From: Ulvibacter litoralis
GTDB lineage: Bacteria > Bacteroidota > Bacteroidia > Flavobacteriales > Flavobacteriaceae
Assembly: GCF_900102055.1 (NCBI RefSeq)
Contig: NZ_FNBA01000002.1
Location: 310,001-374,000, forward strand
Direction of reading: 5' to 3'
DNA: 64,000 nt
Both the position numbers and the translations under genes were made by a program. Below the pieces are notes generated by a model, which was given only the letters and a program-made list of their open reading frames with translations, made no database searches and was not told the origin of the DNA. Below are positions 14,976 through 23,157 of the stretch, piece by piece. How positions within the stretch are numbered: the stretch's first letter is position 1; every line of letters begins with the position of its first letter.

Positions 14976-17828
14976 ATGCCAAAAAACACCAACATAAAAT
15001 CTGTTTTAATTATCGGTTCTGGTCCAATCGTTATTGGTCAAGCCTGTGAATTTGATTATTCCGGTTCTCAAGCGCTACGTTCGCTTCGTGAAGACGGTAT
15101 TGAAACTGTTTTAATTAACTCCAATCCTGCAACAATAATGACAGACCCTTCAATGGCAGATCATGTATATCTGTTGCCATTGACGACAAAGTCTATCGTT
15201 AAAATATTAAAAGAACATCCTCAAATTGATGCTGTTTTACCTACAATGGGTGGACAAACAGCGTTAAATTTAGCGATTGAAGCAGATGAGAAAGGGATTT
15301 GGAAAGATTTTAATGTAGAAATTATTGGTGTTGATATAGACGCTATTAATATCACAGAAGATAGAGAACAATTTCGAACTTTAATGGAGAAAATTGGGGT
15401 TGCAATGGCACCGCAAGCGACAGCAACTTCATACCTAGAAGGAAAAGAAATTGCTCAAGAGTTTGGTTTTCCTTTAGTAATTAGAGCTTCGTATACCCTT
15501 GGTGGTGCTGGAGCTTCTATTGTATATAAGGAAGAAGATTTTGACGAATTATTGAGCCATGGTCTTGAAGTGTCGCCTATTCATGAGGTGATGATCGACA
15601 AGGCAATGATGGGCTGGAAAGAATACGAGTTAGAGTTGTTGCGCGACCGAAATGATAACGTTGTTATTATTTGTGCGATTGAAAATATGGATCCGATGGG
15701 AATTCATACGGGAGATTCTATCACCGTAGCACCAGCGATGACGTTGAGTGACCCTACCTATCAACGCATGCGTGATATGGCCATTAAAATGATGCGCAGC
15801 ATTGGTGATTTTGCCGGAGGATGTAACGTGCAATTTGCCGTGAGTCCTGATGAAAATGAAGAGATTATCGCCATCGAAATTAATCCGCGTGTTTCAAGAT
15901 CGTCTGCATTAGCTTCAAAAGCAACGGGATATCCTATTGCTAAAATTGCAAGTAAATTGGCAATTGGGTATCACTTAGATGAACTTCAAAACCAAATTAC
16001 CAAATCAACTTCAGCGTTATTTGAGCCAACTTTGGATTACGTTATTGTAAAAATCCCTCGTTGGAACTTCGATAAATTTGAAGGAAGTGATCGTACGCTA
16101 GGACTTCAAATGAAGAGTGTTGGGGAAGTAATGGGGATTGGACGTAGTTTTCAAGAAGCACTTCACAAAGCAACGCAGTCGTTAGAGATTAAGCGAAACG
16201 GATTGGGAGCAGATGGGAAGAGTTATACCGATTATCAAGAAATTCTCGACAAATTAAAACATGCAAGTTGGGATCGTGTATTTGTAATTTACGATGCCAT
16301 CCAAATGGGAATTCCGTTAAGTAGAATTCACGACATAACAAAAATAGACATGTGGTTCCTTCGTCAATACGAAGAACTTTACATGCTCGAAAAAGAAATA
16401 GCAAGTTTCACGTTAGAGACCCTTCCGAGGGAATTATTACTAGAAGCCAAACAAAAAGGATACGGTGACCGTCAAATCGCGCACATGTTGAAATGTTTGG
16501 AGAGTCAAGTCTATGCAAAACGTGAAGAACTAAACGTACAGCGTGTTTACAAGCTTGTAGATACCTGCGCGGCAGAATTTGCAGCACAGACACCTTATTA
16601 CTATTCTACGTTCGAGAATGATATGGAAACTGCCGACGGTAAAAAGTATGCAGAGAATGACAGTATTGTTACCGAAAAGAAGAAAGTAATTGTTTTAGGT
16701 TCTGGTCCAAACAGAATCGGACAAGGAATCGAGTTTGATTATTGCTGTGTTCACGGGGTTTTAGCGGCTTCTGAAATTGGCTACGAAACCATCATGATTA
16801 ATTGTAATCCTGAAACAGTTTCTACCGATTTTGATGTGGCAGATAAATTGTACTTCGAACCAGTTTTCTGGGAACATATTTACGATATCATTCGTCACGA
16901 AAAACCGGAAGGTGTCATAGTTCAACTAGGAGGACAAACGGCGTTGAAATTAGCTGAAAAGTTAGAGCGCTACGGAATTAAAATTTTAGGAACCAGCTTC
17001 GAAGCCTTAGATTTGGCTGAAGATCGCGGAAGTTTCTCTAGAATTTTAAAAGAACTTGAAATTCCTTATCCTGAATTTGGTGTTGCTGAAACAACCGATG
17101 AAGCATTGGCACTTTCAGACCAATTAGACTTCCCATTATTGATTAGACCTTCTTATGTATTAGGAGGTCAAGGAATGAAAATTGTTATTAATAAACAAGA
17201 ATTAGAAGAACACGTAGTTGATTTACTTCGGAAAATTCCGAATAACAAATTACTTTTAGATCATTATTTAGATGGTGCGATTGAAGCGGAAGCAGATGCA
17301 ATTTGTGACGGTGAGGATGTGTACATCATAGGGATCATGGAACATATTGAACCTTGCGGAATTCATTCTGGCGATTCTAATGCGTTGCTACCTCCGTTTA
17401 ATTTAGGAGATTTAGTACTTCAGCAAATAAAAGATCACACAAAGAAGATTGCTTTAGCATTAAACACTGTTGGTTTAATAAACATTCAGTTTGCTATTAA
17501 AGATGATAAAGTATATATCATTGAAGCAAATCCAAGAGCGTCTCGTACGGTTCCGTTTATCGCGAAAGCATACGGAGAACCTTATGTAAACTACGCAACA
17601 AAAGTGATGCTAGGACATAGTAAAGTGAAAGACTTTGATTTCAAGCCACATTTAGATGGGTATGCCATTAAGCAACCAGTGTTTAGTTTCAATAAATTCC
17701 CGAATGTAAACAAGCAATTGGGACCAGAAATGAAGAGTACTGGAGAGAGTATTCTGTTTATTGATGATTTGAAAGACGATGCTTTCTACGATTTATATTC
17801 AAGACGTAAAATGTATTTAAGTAAATAA
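14976..17828 (+). CDS. carB: Carbamoyl phosphate synthase large subunit, without the MGS-like allosteric domain
   Basis: A 950-residue enzyme that makes carbamoyl phosphate from bicarbonate, ammonia and two ATP, with ammonia supplied by the CarA subunit. Two homologous ATP-grasp halves are visible: the first opens with SVLIIGSGPIVIGQACEFDYS near residue 10 and contains AIEINPRVSRSSALASKATG; the second opens with VIVLGSGPNRIGQGIEFDYC near residue 560 and ends with IIEANPRASRTVPFIAKAYG. E. coli CarB is about 1,070 residues; the C-terminal MGS-like domain that binds UMP and ornithine there is absent here, as in related flavobacteria. I start at ATG 14976 (MPKNTNIKSV) because the earlier frame start lies in the rpmH terminator. 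carA is not in the window. Confidence 0.95.
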   Translation: MPKNTNIKSVLIIGSGPIVIGQACEFDYSGSQALRSLREDGIETVLINSNPATIMTDPSMADHVYLLPLTTKSIVKILKEHPQIDAVLPTMGGQTALNLAIEADEKGIWKDFNVEIIGVDIDAINITEDREQFRTLMEKIGVAMAPQATATSYLEGKEIAQEFGFPLVIRASYTLGGAGASIVYKEEDFDELLSHGLEVSPIHEVMIDKAMMGWKEYELELLRDRNDNVVIICAIENMDPMGIHTGDSITVAPAMTLSDPTYQRMRDMAIKMMRSIGDFAGGCNVQFAVSPDENEEIIAIEINPRVSRSSALASKATGYPIAKIASKLAIGYHLDELQNQITKSTSALFEPTLDYVIVKIPRWNFDKFEGSDRTLGLQMKSVGEVMGIGRSFQEALHKATQSLEIKRNGLGADGKSYTDYQEILDKLKHASWDRVFVIYDAIQMGIPLSRIHDITKIDMWFLRQYEELYMLEKEIASFTLETLPRELLLEAKQKGYGDRQIAHMLKCLESQVYAKREELNVQRVYKLVDTCAAEFAAQTPYYYSTFENDMETADGKKYAENDSIVTEKKKVIVLGSGPNRIGQGIEFDYCCVHGVLAASEIGYETIMINCNPETVSTDFDVADKLYFEPVFWEHIYDIIRHEKPEGVIVQLGGQTALKLAEKLERYGIKILGTSFEALDLAEDRGSFSRILKELEIPYPEFGVAETTDEALALSDQLDFPLLIRPSYVLGGQGMKIVINKQELEEHVVDLLRKIPNNKLLLDHYLDGAIEAEADAICDGEDVYIIGIMEHIEPCGIHSGDSNALLPPFNLGDLVLQQIKDHTKKIALALNTVGLINIQFAIKDDKVYIIEANPRASRTVPFIAKAYGEPYVNYATKVMLGHSKVKDFDFKPHLDGYAIKQPVFSFNKFPNVNKQLGPEMKSTGESILFIDDLKDDAFYDLYSRRKMYLSK

Positions 17829-17847
17829 TACATTCCCTATACATTTT

Positions 17848-17879
17848 AAAACCCTATCAAATTTTGGTAGGGTTTTTTG
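17848..17879 (+). terminator. Rho-independent terminator after carB
   Basis: AAACCCTATCAAA pairs with TTTGGTAGGGTTT (about 17848-17875), followed by T's. Confidence 0.85.
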
Positions 17880-17922
17880 TTTCTAGATTGTTTTAAAAGA
17901 AACATCAGCATAAAACACTTTT

Positions 17923-18288
17923 ATGAAACCCTCTTTTTATTTGCTTTTCTTTTTATGTATTTCGTTTACCGCCTGTACGAGCTCTACCTATGACGATATT
18001 GAACAACAGCAAGAAGAACTTCCTTCTTTTATTACCTATCAAGACGTACGTCCCATTTTTGAAGCCAATTGTGTTACGTGTCATAGCAGTCCGCCACAAA
18101 ATGGAGCACCAATGTCGTTAGAAATTTATTCTGAAGTAGCCAATGCTATCGAAACAAGAGGGTTGCTTGATCGAATAAACAGAGAAGAAGGGGCGGGAGG
18201 ACTAATGCCTTTAGGTGGTCCAAGAATGTCACAACAAAGCATAGACCTCATAGTACAATGGGATACGGAAGGATTGTTAGAAAATTAA
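17923..18288 (+). CDS. Haem-binding lipoprotein (c-type cytochrome-like)
   Basis: A 121-residue lipoprotein with signal peptide and lipobox (LLFFLCISFTAC) and one c-type haem site CVTCH (CxxCH) near residue 50 in FEANCVTCHSSPPQNGAPMS. A candidate distal ligand is the methionine in GGLMPLGGPRMSQQSIDLI. The pattern (DVRPIFEANCVTCH...GLMPLGG) matches mono-haem domains often annotated as cytochrome c or planctomycete-type. It is probably anchored on a membrane facing the periplasm. It is the first gene of a five-gene cluster ending at 20766; the YceI gene begins 11 bp after its stop. Confidence 0.85.
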   Translation: MKPSFYLLFFLCISFTACTSSTYDDIEQQQEELPSFITYQDVRPIFEANCVTCHSSPPQNGAPMSLEIYSEVANAIETRGLLDRINREEGAGGLMPLGGPRMSQQSIDLIVQWDTEGLLEN

Positions 18289-18299
18289 AAGACTTACTC

Positions 18300-18857
18300 A
18301 TGAAACAGATCTTTTTACTTATTGCTTTTTTAATTTGCACCACCAGTATATTGCAAGCGCAGGAAAGATACAGTACCAAAACAGGAATAATAACTTTTGA
18401 AGCCTCCGTACCTTCTTTTGAAGAAGTGAAGGCAACCAATGCACAAGTCAGTGCTTTGTTAAATACAACTTCTGGAGATATTGCTGTTTTAGCGCTGCTG
18501 AAAGGATTTCGATTTAAAGTGGCTTTAATGGAAGAACACTTTAACGAGAACTATATAGAATCTTCCAAATATCCCAAAGCAACATTTAAAGGCACGATTG
18601 AAGATTTTATAGCTTCTAAACTTTCCGAAGAAGAAAAAAAATACAACCTCAAAGGAACGCTAAGCTTACATGGCGAATCTAAAATTATTGATACGTCAGT
18701 ACGTATTTCACAAACAGATGAAGGTATTACGATGCAACTCAATTTTGACTTAAAACCTAAAGAATTTAATATCAACATCCCCAATTTAGTAAGTAGTAAA
18801 ATCGCTGAAATCGTCTCAGTTTCGGCGGTTCTTCTACTTCAACAAAACAATAAATAA
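18300..18857 (+). CDS. YceI family secreted protein
   Basis: A 185-residue protein with a signal peptide (IFLLIAFLICTTSILQAQ) and the YceI lipocalin-like barrel: opening TKTGIITFEASVP, middle IESSKYPKATFKGTIEDF, then KGTLSLHGESKII. YceI proteins bind isoprenoids such as polyprenyl quinones in their pocket. I chose ATG 18300 over a longer frame from 18258 because that extension (MGYGRIVRKLKDLL) overlaps the upstream gene and hides the signal peptide. Being between a haem lipoprotein and a barrel suggests quinone-linked redox work in the periplasm (inference). Confidence 0.9.
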   Translation: MKQIFLLIAFLICTTSILQAQERYSTKTGIITFEASVPSFEEVKATNAQVSALLNTTSGDIAVLALLKGFRFKVALMEEHFNENYIESSKYPKATFKGTIEDFIASKLSEEEKKYNLKGTLSLHGESKIIDTSVRISQTDEGITMQLNFDLKPKEFNINIPNLVSSKIAEIVSVSAVLLLQQNNK

Positions 18858-18867
18858 GAAACAAGAA

Positions 18868-19245
18868 ATGAAAAACAGAAAAGGATTTTTAATGATCGTG
18901 CTAGTTCTCGGTTTTGCAGGCTATATAGGTTATAATTATTTGTATAAAGAACACCGAAATATCTCTGAAGAAACATCGAGTTTAGAAATCTCAGCTTCCT
19001 ATTTGTTAGAGCGATTCAAAAAGAACGACGCGGCTTCTCTTTTAAATAAAACAATTACTGTTACCGGAACTGTTTCAGAAATAGAAAAAAATACCATTAC
19101 ACTTTCAAATAGTGTGAATTGCAATTTTGAAACAGACTTAAAGAATATATCACTTAGTACTCCAGTCATAATAAAAGGAAGGTGTATTGGGTATGACGAT
19201 TTGTTTGAAGTGGTTAAAATGGATCAATGTAGTATTATAAAGTAA
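18868..19245 (+). CDS. Membrane-anchored OB-fold protein (tRNA_anti-like)
   Basis: A 125-residue protein with one N-terminal membrane segment (GFLMIVLVLGFAGYIGYNYL) and then an OB-fold like the tRNA_anti-like family: LNKTITVTGTVSEIEKNTIT, a short loop, and VIIKGRCIGYDDLFEVVKM. The name is historical and does not imply nucleic acid binding; similar domains occur in exported Bacteroidota proteins. There are two cysteines late in the domain. It starts 10 bp after the YceI gene and ends 6 bp before the DUF5777 gene, so all are one operon. Confidence 0.8.
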   Translation: MKNRKGFLMIVLVLGFAGYIGYNYLYKEHRNISEETSSLEISASYLLERFKKNDAASLLNKTITVTGTVSEIEKNTITLSNSVNCNFETDLKNISLSTPVIIKGRCIGYDDLFEVVKMDQCSIIK

Positions 19246-19251
19246 TAAAGT

Positions 19252-20136
19252 ATGCGAAAAATCAGCCTTTTAGTATTTTTTATATCAGCAGCACTGTTTT
19301 CACAAGAGGATCTTTTAAGCGATTTAGAAAACGACGTTATTGAAGATAAAACAGTTATCGCTGCTTTTAAAGGACTGAAAGTGGTGAATTTTGAGTCCAC
19401 AAAACTAGCGAGTGAAGGCGATATTTTCTTTGTGGTCGCACACCGATTTAGTTCTGTAAAATATGGATTCGATGATTTTTTCGGCTTAGACAATGCAGTA
19501 ACTCAATTAAAGTTTATTTATGGGGTAAATGAATGGCTTAATGTTGGAGTTGCCCGGAGTTCGTATCTAAAAAAATATGGAGTGCATGTCAAATACCGAC
19601 TCTTTCCACAAGAAAAAGAGGGGTTTCCTGTAACTATTGTTGGGTATAATTTAGTGACTGCAAATACGTCTTTAGATAAAGACCAATATCCAAAACTAGC
19701 GTTTGAAAACATTCTAACCTATACGTCGCAGCTTCTAATCTCACGTAAGATCAGTGAGTCTCTTTCATTGTTAGTGGCGCCTACATTTATTCATGAAAAT
19801 TTGGCAACACGAAGTAGGGAGGTGCTCGATAACGGAGAAACCATTGCTCATGATGAAAAAGCAGACCAATTGGCATTAGGGTTGGGAGGACGCTATAAAT
19901 TGACAAAGCGAATGAGTGTTAATTTAGATTATGGATTGCATCTGAACAGAAACAGGAATTCAAATTATAGAAATTCACTATCGGTAGGAGTAGATATTGA
20001 AACGGGTGGACATGTGTTTCAAATGCACTTTACCAATGCACAGGCAATGTTTGAAGATGGGTATATCATACAAGGGCAAGGAGACTGGAGTGATGGTGAT
20101 GTATTTTTTGGTTTTAATATAAGTAGGGTTTTTTAA
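19252..20136 (+). CDS. DUF5777 family outer membrane beta-barrel protein
   Basis: A 294-residue protein with a signal peptide (ISLLVFFISAALFSQ) and a strand-rich body (GDIFFVVAHRFSSVKYGFDD, LNVGVARSSYLKKYGVHVKY, ending DGDVFFGFNISRVF). The aromatic C-terminal end and alternating pattern fit an outer membrane barrel. DUF5777 is a Bacteroidota family of unknown function. In other flavobacteria it is often found with YceI and haem proteins, as I recall, which matches the layout here. Its gene is fourth in the cluster. Confidence 0.8.
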   Translation: MRKISLLVFFISAALFSQEDLLSDLENDVIEDKTVIAAFKGLKVVNFESTKLASEGDIFFVVAHRFSSVKYGFDDFFGLDNAVTQLKFIYGVNEWLNVGVARSSYLKKYGVHVKYRLFPQEKEGFPVTIVGYNLVTANTSLDKDQYPKLAFENILTYTSQLLISRKISESLSLLVAPTFIHENLATRSREVLDNGETIAHDEKADQLALGLGGRYKLTKRMSVNLDYGLHLNRNRNSNYRNSLSVGVDIETGGHVFQMHFTNAQAMFEDGYIIQGQGDWSDGDVFFGFNISRVF

Positions 20137-20190
20137 AGGGTAACTGTTTTATAAGTATAACAGATTATACAAAACTTTAAAACTACAATT

Positions 20191-20766
20191 ATGAAAAAAA
20201 TTACCTTAGTATTTATGGCGTTACTAGCTTCAATAGCTTCGGCGCAAACAACTTTTGATCTTGACTGGGCAATTGGTATTACGGGAGCTGCGGCTAGCGT
20301 TACCATTGAGCCTGGAGACACAGTGCGTTGGACGTGGACAGATTCACAGCCACATACAGTTACCAATATAGCTGGTAGTACAGAAACGTTTGATAGTGGA
20401 ATATTAACGGGTGTTGGAGAACAATTTTCGTTCACTTTTACAGACGTGGGAGCCAATAATTATCAATGTGATGTGCATCCTGGGATGAATGGAACCATTA
20501 CCGTAGATGATGTTGCTTCAATAGATGATAAATTTAAAGTTAATATCAATTTCTATCCAAATCCAGTCCAAGATAAGTTGATGGTAACTTCATTGTTTCA
20601 ATTAGATACGTATAAAATTTATACTGTTTTAGGGGAGTTGGTTTCGAAAGGGGCTGCTACAGGAAATGTAACAGAGATTAATACAGCAGCTTTGGAAGCT
20701 GGTTTGTATTTTGTAAACACAACATCTGGAGAATTACAATCTACGTTTAAAATTGTAAAGCAATAA
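20191..20766 (+). CDS. Secreted blue-copper (cupredoxin) protein with a T9SS sorting tail
   Basis: A 191-residue protein in three parts: a signal peptide (LVFMALLASIASAQ), a plastocyanin/azurin-like domain, and a type IX secretion sorting domain of type A. The copper ligands look complete: one histidine in DSQPHTVTNI and the C-x-x-H-x-x-M-type end YQCDVHPGMNGTITV. The tail (NFYPNPVQDKLMVTS ... AGLYFVNTTSGELQSTFKIV) is the PorSS signature that moves proteins across the outer membrane and usually anchors them there. It should therefore sit at the cell surface or be released. It is the last gene of the cluster and is followed by a terminator. Confidence 0.9.
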   Translation: MKKITLVFMALLASIASAQTTFDLDWAIGITGAAASVTIEPGDTVRWTWTDSQPHTVTNIAGSTETFDSGILTGVGEQFSFTFTDVGANNYQCDVHPGMNGTITVDDVASIDDKFKVNINFYPNPVQDKLMVTSLFQLDTYKIYTVLGELVSKGAATGNVTEINTAALEAGLYFVNTTSGELQSTFKIVKQ

Positions 20767-20796
20767 TTTTAAAAGGCTAATTCAACACCTTATTTG

Positions 20797-20868
20797 AAAG
20801 AGGCTGTCTAAAAAAGTGAGTTCAGTATTACAATTGTACAATAGCTTTTTGGATAGTCTCTTTTTATT
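20797..20868. terminator. Bidirectional terminator between the redox cluster and the thioesterase gene
   Basis: AAAGAGGCTGTCTAAAAAAG (20797-20816) pairs with CTTTTTGGATAGTCTCTTT (20845-20864) with a few G-T pairs, followed by T's. The minus-strand gene ends inside it at 20864. Confidence 0.75.
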
Positions 20869-21421
20869 TTTTTGGACGCATAGCAACAATCACATTGTGC
20901 TCTTTTAATTCATCTATGTATTTTGAGGAGTCGAAGGCTGCATGGTTAAATTCATCTTTTCTAGAATGTTTCAGTTGTACACGTCGCGCACTTTTTATAA
21001 AGCGCCGTATTTCCTGTTCAGAGTCTAAAATTAATCCAGGAACTGGAACACTTTCTCCTTCATCATTTTTTGAAACCATCGTGAAGTAAGAAGAATTACA
21101 ATGTTTTATAACGCCTGTGTGAATATCTTCTGAAACCACACGAATGCCAACAATCATCGAAGTTCGCCCTACGTAATTTACGGATGCTTTCATTGTTACT
21201 AATTCACCAACGTCTATCGGGTTTAAAAAATCGACTGTATCTACAGAAGCGGTCACACAATAGTTTTTGCTGTGTTTTGAAGCACAAGCGAAAGCGATTT
21301 GATCCATTAACGAAAGAATGTACCCCCCGTGAATCTTTCCACTAAAATTAGTGTGAGACGGCAACATTAGTTCTGAAATCGTTACTTGCGATTCTTCTAC
21401 ATGTTTGTGAATGGTTTCCAT
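20864..21421 (-). CDS. Acyl-CoA thioesterase (hotdog fold)
   Basis: A 185-residue hotdog-fold hydrolase of the YciA/acyl-CoA thioesterase 4 type. Features: ISELMLPSHTNFSGKIHGGY near residue 15 (the active acid/amide region), ILSLMDQIAFACASKHSKNY with the catalytic aspartate, and VTASVDTVDFLNPIDVGELV. It hydrolyses acyl-CoA thioesters in the cytoplasm. It shares one base with the upstream gene (ATG at 21421-21419 overlaps the TAA at 21421), so translation is probably coupled. It is the last gene of the long leftward operon. Confidence 0.88.
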   Translation of the reverse strand: METIHKHVEESQVTISELMLPSHTNFSGKIHGGYILSLMDQIAFACASKHSKNYCVTASVDTVDFLNPIDVGELVTMKASVNYVGRTSMIVGIRVVSEDIHTGVIKHCNSSYFTMVSKNDEGESVPVPGLILDSEQEIRRFIKSARRVQLKHSRKDEFNHAAFDSSKYIDELKEHNVIVAMRPKK

Positions 21422-21789
21422 TATTCTCGATTAAAATGCGGTGAATTCTCTTGTTCAATACCCGTGACAAAGTATTTGGAATCTCCCCAAAAGAAAAACG
21501 TACTAAAACGTTCTACATAGGTAAGCTTTACATACTGACCTTGGTATTCGTTCATTTTCTCAATAATCTCTTTTTCATTGTCCATTACTGAAAAAGCAAA
21601 GATTTGAGCACCACTAATTCCTTGGCTTATTTCTCCTTCATAGGTTTTTACCATCACTCCCTTTTTACTGAATTTTATCAATTCTCCAGCGCGAGTTCCT
21701 TCACTATACGGTACAAAATACACAAAAGCGAAGTACAGTAAATACAGTGCAGCAAGACTTCCTAAGATAATAAATAGAATTTTTTTCAT
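21421..21789 (-). CDS. Small membrane-anchored protein, unknown function
   Basis: A 122-residue protein with one N-terminal membrane helix (ILFIILGSLAALYLLYFAFVYF) and a polar domain of about 95 residues with strand-rich patches (GELIKFSKKGVMVKTYEG, QGQYVKLTYVERFSTFFFWG). Homologues in flavobacteria are sometimes mislabelled 6-phosphogluconate dehydrogenase; nothing here resembles that enzyme. The gene lies between rmuC (12 bp) and the thioesterase (overlap of one base). Confidence 0.75.
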   Translation of the reverse strand: MKKILFIILGSLAALYLLYFAFVYFVPYSEGTRAGELIKFSKKGVMVKTYEGEISQGISGAQIFAFSVMDNEKEIIEKMNEYQGQYVKLTYVERFSTFFFWGDSKYFVTGIEQENSPHFNRE

Positions 21790-21801
21790 AGTACTTTTGT
21801 A

Positions 21802-23130
21802 TTAATCAAGGTTGTCTTCGTCATTCGCTTTAAGCAACAGTTTTTCATTAATCTGTTTGCTGGCTTTCGATCCTAATTTTTTTAATTTTTCCACACGGGT
21901 AATCAAGTTTCCTTTTCCAGTTAACTTTTTCATCGTCGTGTCGTACGATCCTTTTACGGTATTTAATTGGTTTCCTACTTTCAGTAAATCTTCGGTCAGG
22001 TTCACAAATTGATCGTATAAACGTCCGGCTTGTGTGGCAATTTCTAAGGCATTTTGTTGTTGCTTCTCGTTATTCCACATGCTATCAATAGTTCGTAAGG
22101 TAGCTAAAAGAGTCGTAGGTGTAACAATCACAATATTTTTTTCGAATGCCCAATTGTACAAACTATTATCTTGGTTAATGGCAACGGCAAAAGCAGGTTC
22201 AATAGGAACAAAAAGCAATACGAAATCGGGACTTTCAATTTTATAGATATCCTGATAGTTTTTTGCACTTAGTTGTTCGATGTGCTTTTTTAGCGATCCA
22301 ATATGATCTTTTAAAAATCCTGACTGAATGCTAGTGTCTTCTTCATTCACAAAACGTTCGTAAGCAACCAGCGATACTTTCGAATCGATAATCATTTTTT
22401 TGTTGTCAGGTAAATGCAGCACAACATCGGGAAGCACACGTTTTCCGTCGTCGGTGGTAAAACTGTTCTGAACAAAATATTCTCGGTCTTTCTCCAGTCC
22501 GCTTTTTTCCAGCACACGCTCTAATACCAACTCGCCCCAGTTTCCTTGCAGTTTGCTGTCTCCTTTTAAGGCTTTGGTTAAATTAGTCGCTTCCTTGCTC
22601 ATTTGCTCGTTCAGCGCTGTTAACCCAATAATTTGTTGACGGAGCATGGCGTGTCTGTCGATGCTTTCTTTATGCGTGTCGTCTACCTTACGTTCAAACT
22701 TTTCTATTTTATCTTGAAGCGGTTTTAGAATCCCATCAATATTTTCTTTGTTCTGTTTGGTAAATTTTTCGGATTTACTTTCCAGAATTTTATTGGCTAA
22801 GACTTCAAAATCGTTACTGAATTTCTCCTGTAATTTTTCTACTTCATTTTTCTGTTCGCGAAGTTTCGCTTCCAAGTTCTCAAATTCTGAATTACGTTTC
22901 GTCAATTCTAAATTCAAGAAATCTTTTTCTTTACGGATGCTCTCGCGTTCTTGTAATGTTACTTCAAAACGCTCACTTAGTTTTTCTTCTTGAAGTTTAG
23001 CTTGTTCTAACTTTGCTTCTAGGGTACTGGTTTCCGATTTGTTTTTGAGACGTGCAAATAGATTGCCAATAAAAGCACCAATTAAAAGGCAGATAGCTGC
23101 TAGCAATAGAAAAAGAAATGTTTCACTCAT
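21802..23130 (-). CDS. rmuC: RmuC family protein
   Basis: A 442-residue protein with an N-terminal membrane helix (FLFLLLAAICLLIGAFIGNLF), a long coiled coil to about residue 150 (rich in KLEQAKLQEEKLSER-like heptads), and the RmuC domain (LQGNWGELVLERVLEKSGL, PDVVLHLPDNKKMIIDSKVS, DFVLLFVPIEPAFAVAINQD). RmuC limits recombination at short inverted repeats and has a nuclease-like fold. The gene follows btuD by 27 bp, so cotranscription is likely but its role is unrelated to vitamin uptake. Confidence 0.93.
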   Translation of the reverse strand: MSETFLFLLLAAICLLIGAFIGNLFARLKNKSETSTLEAKLEQAKLQEEKLSERFEVTLQERESIRKEKDFLNLELTKRNSEFENLEAKLREQKNEVEKLQEKFSNDFEVLANKILESKSEKFTKQNKENIDGILKPLQDKIEKFERKVDDTHKESIDRHAMLRQQIIGLTALNEQMSKEATNLTKALKGDSKLQGNWGELVLERVLEKSGLEKDREYFVQNSFTTDDGKRVLPDVVLHLPDNKKMIIDSKVSLVAYERFVNEEDTSIQSGFLKDHIGSLKKHIEQLSAKNYQDIYKIESPDFVLLFVPIEPAFAVAINQDNSLYNWAFEKNIVIVTPTTLLATLRTIDSMWNNEKQQQNALEIATQAGRLYDQFVNLTEDLLKVGNQLNTVKGSYDTTMKKLTGKGNLITRVEKLKKLGSKASKQINEKLLLKANDEDNLD

Positions 23131-23157
23131 TAATCGTAAAGTTTCCTGTAAAGATAC

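Noticed and set aside
18258-18299. Upstream extension of the YceI gene
   Set aside because: It overlaps the preceding haem lipoprotein gene and hides a clean signal peptide that starts at 18300.
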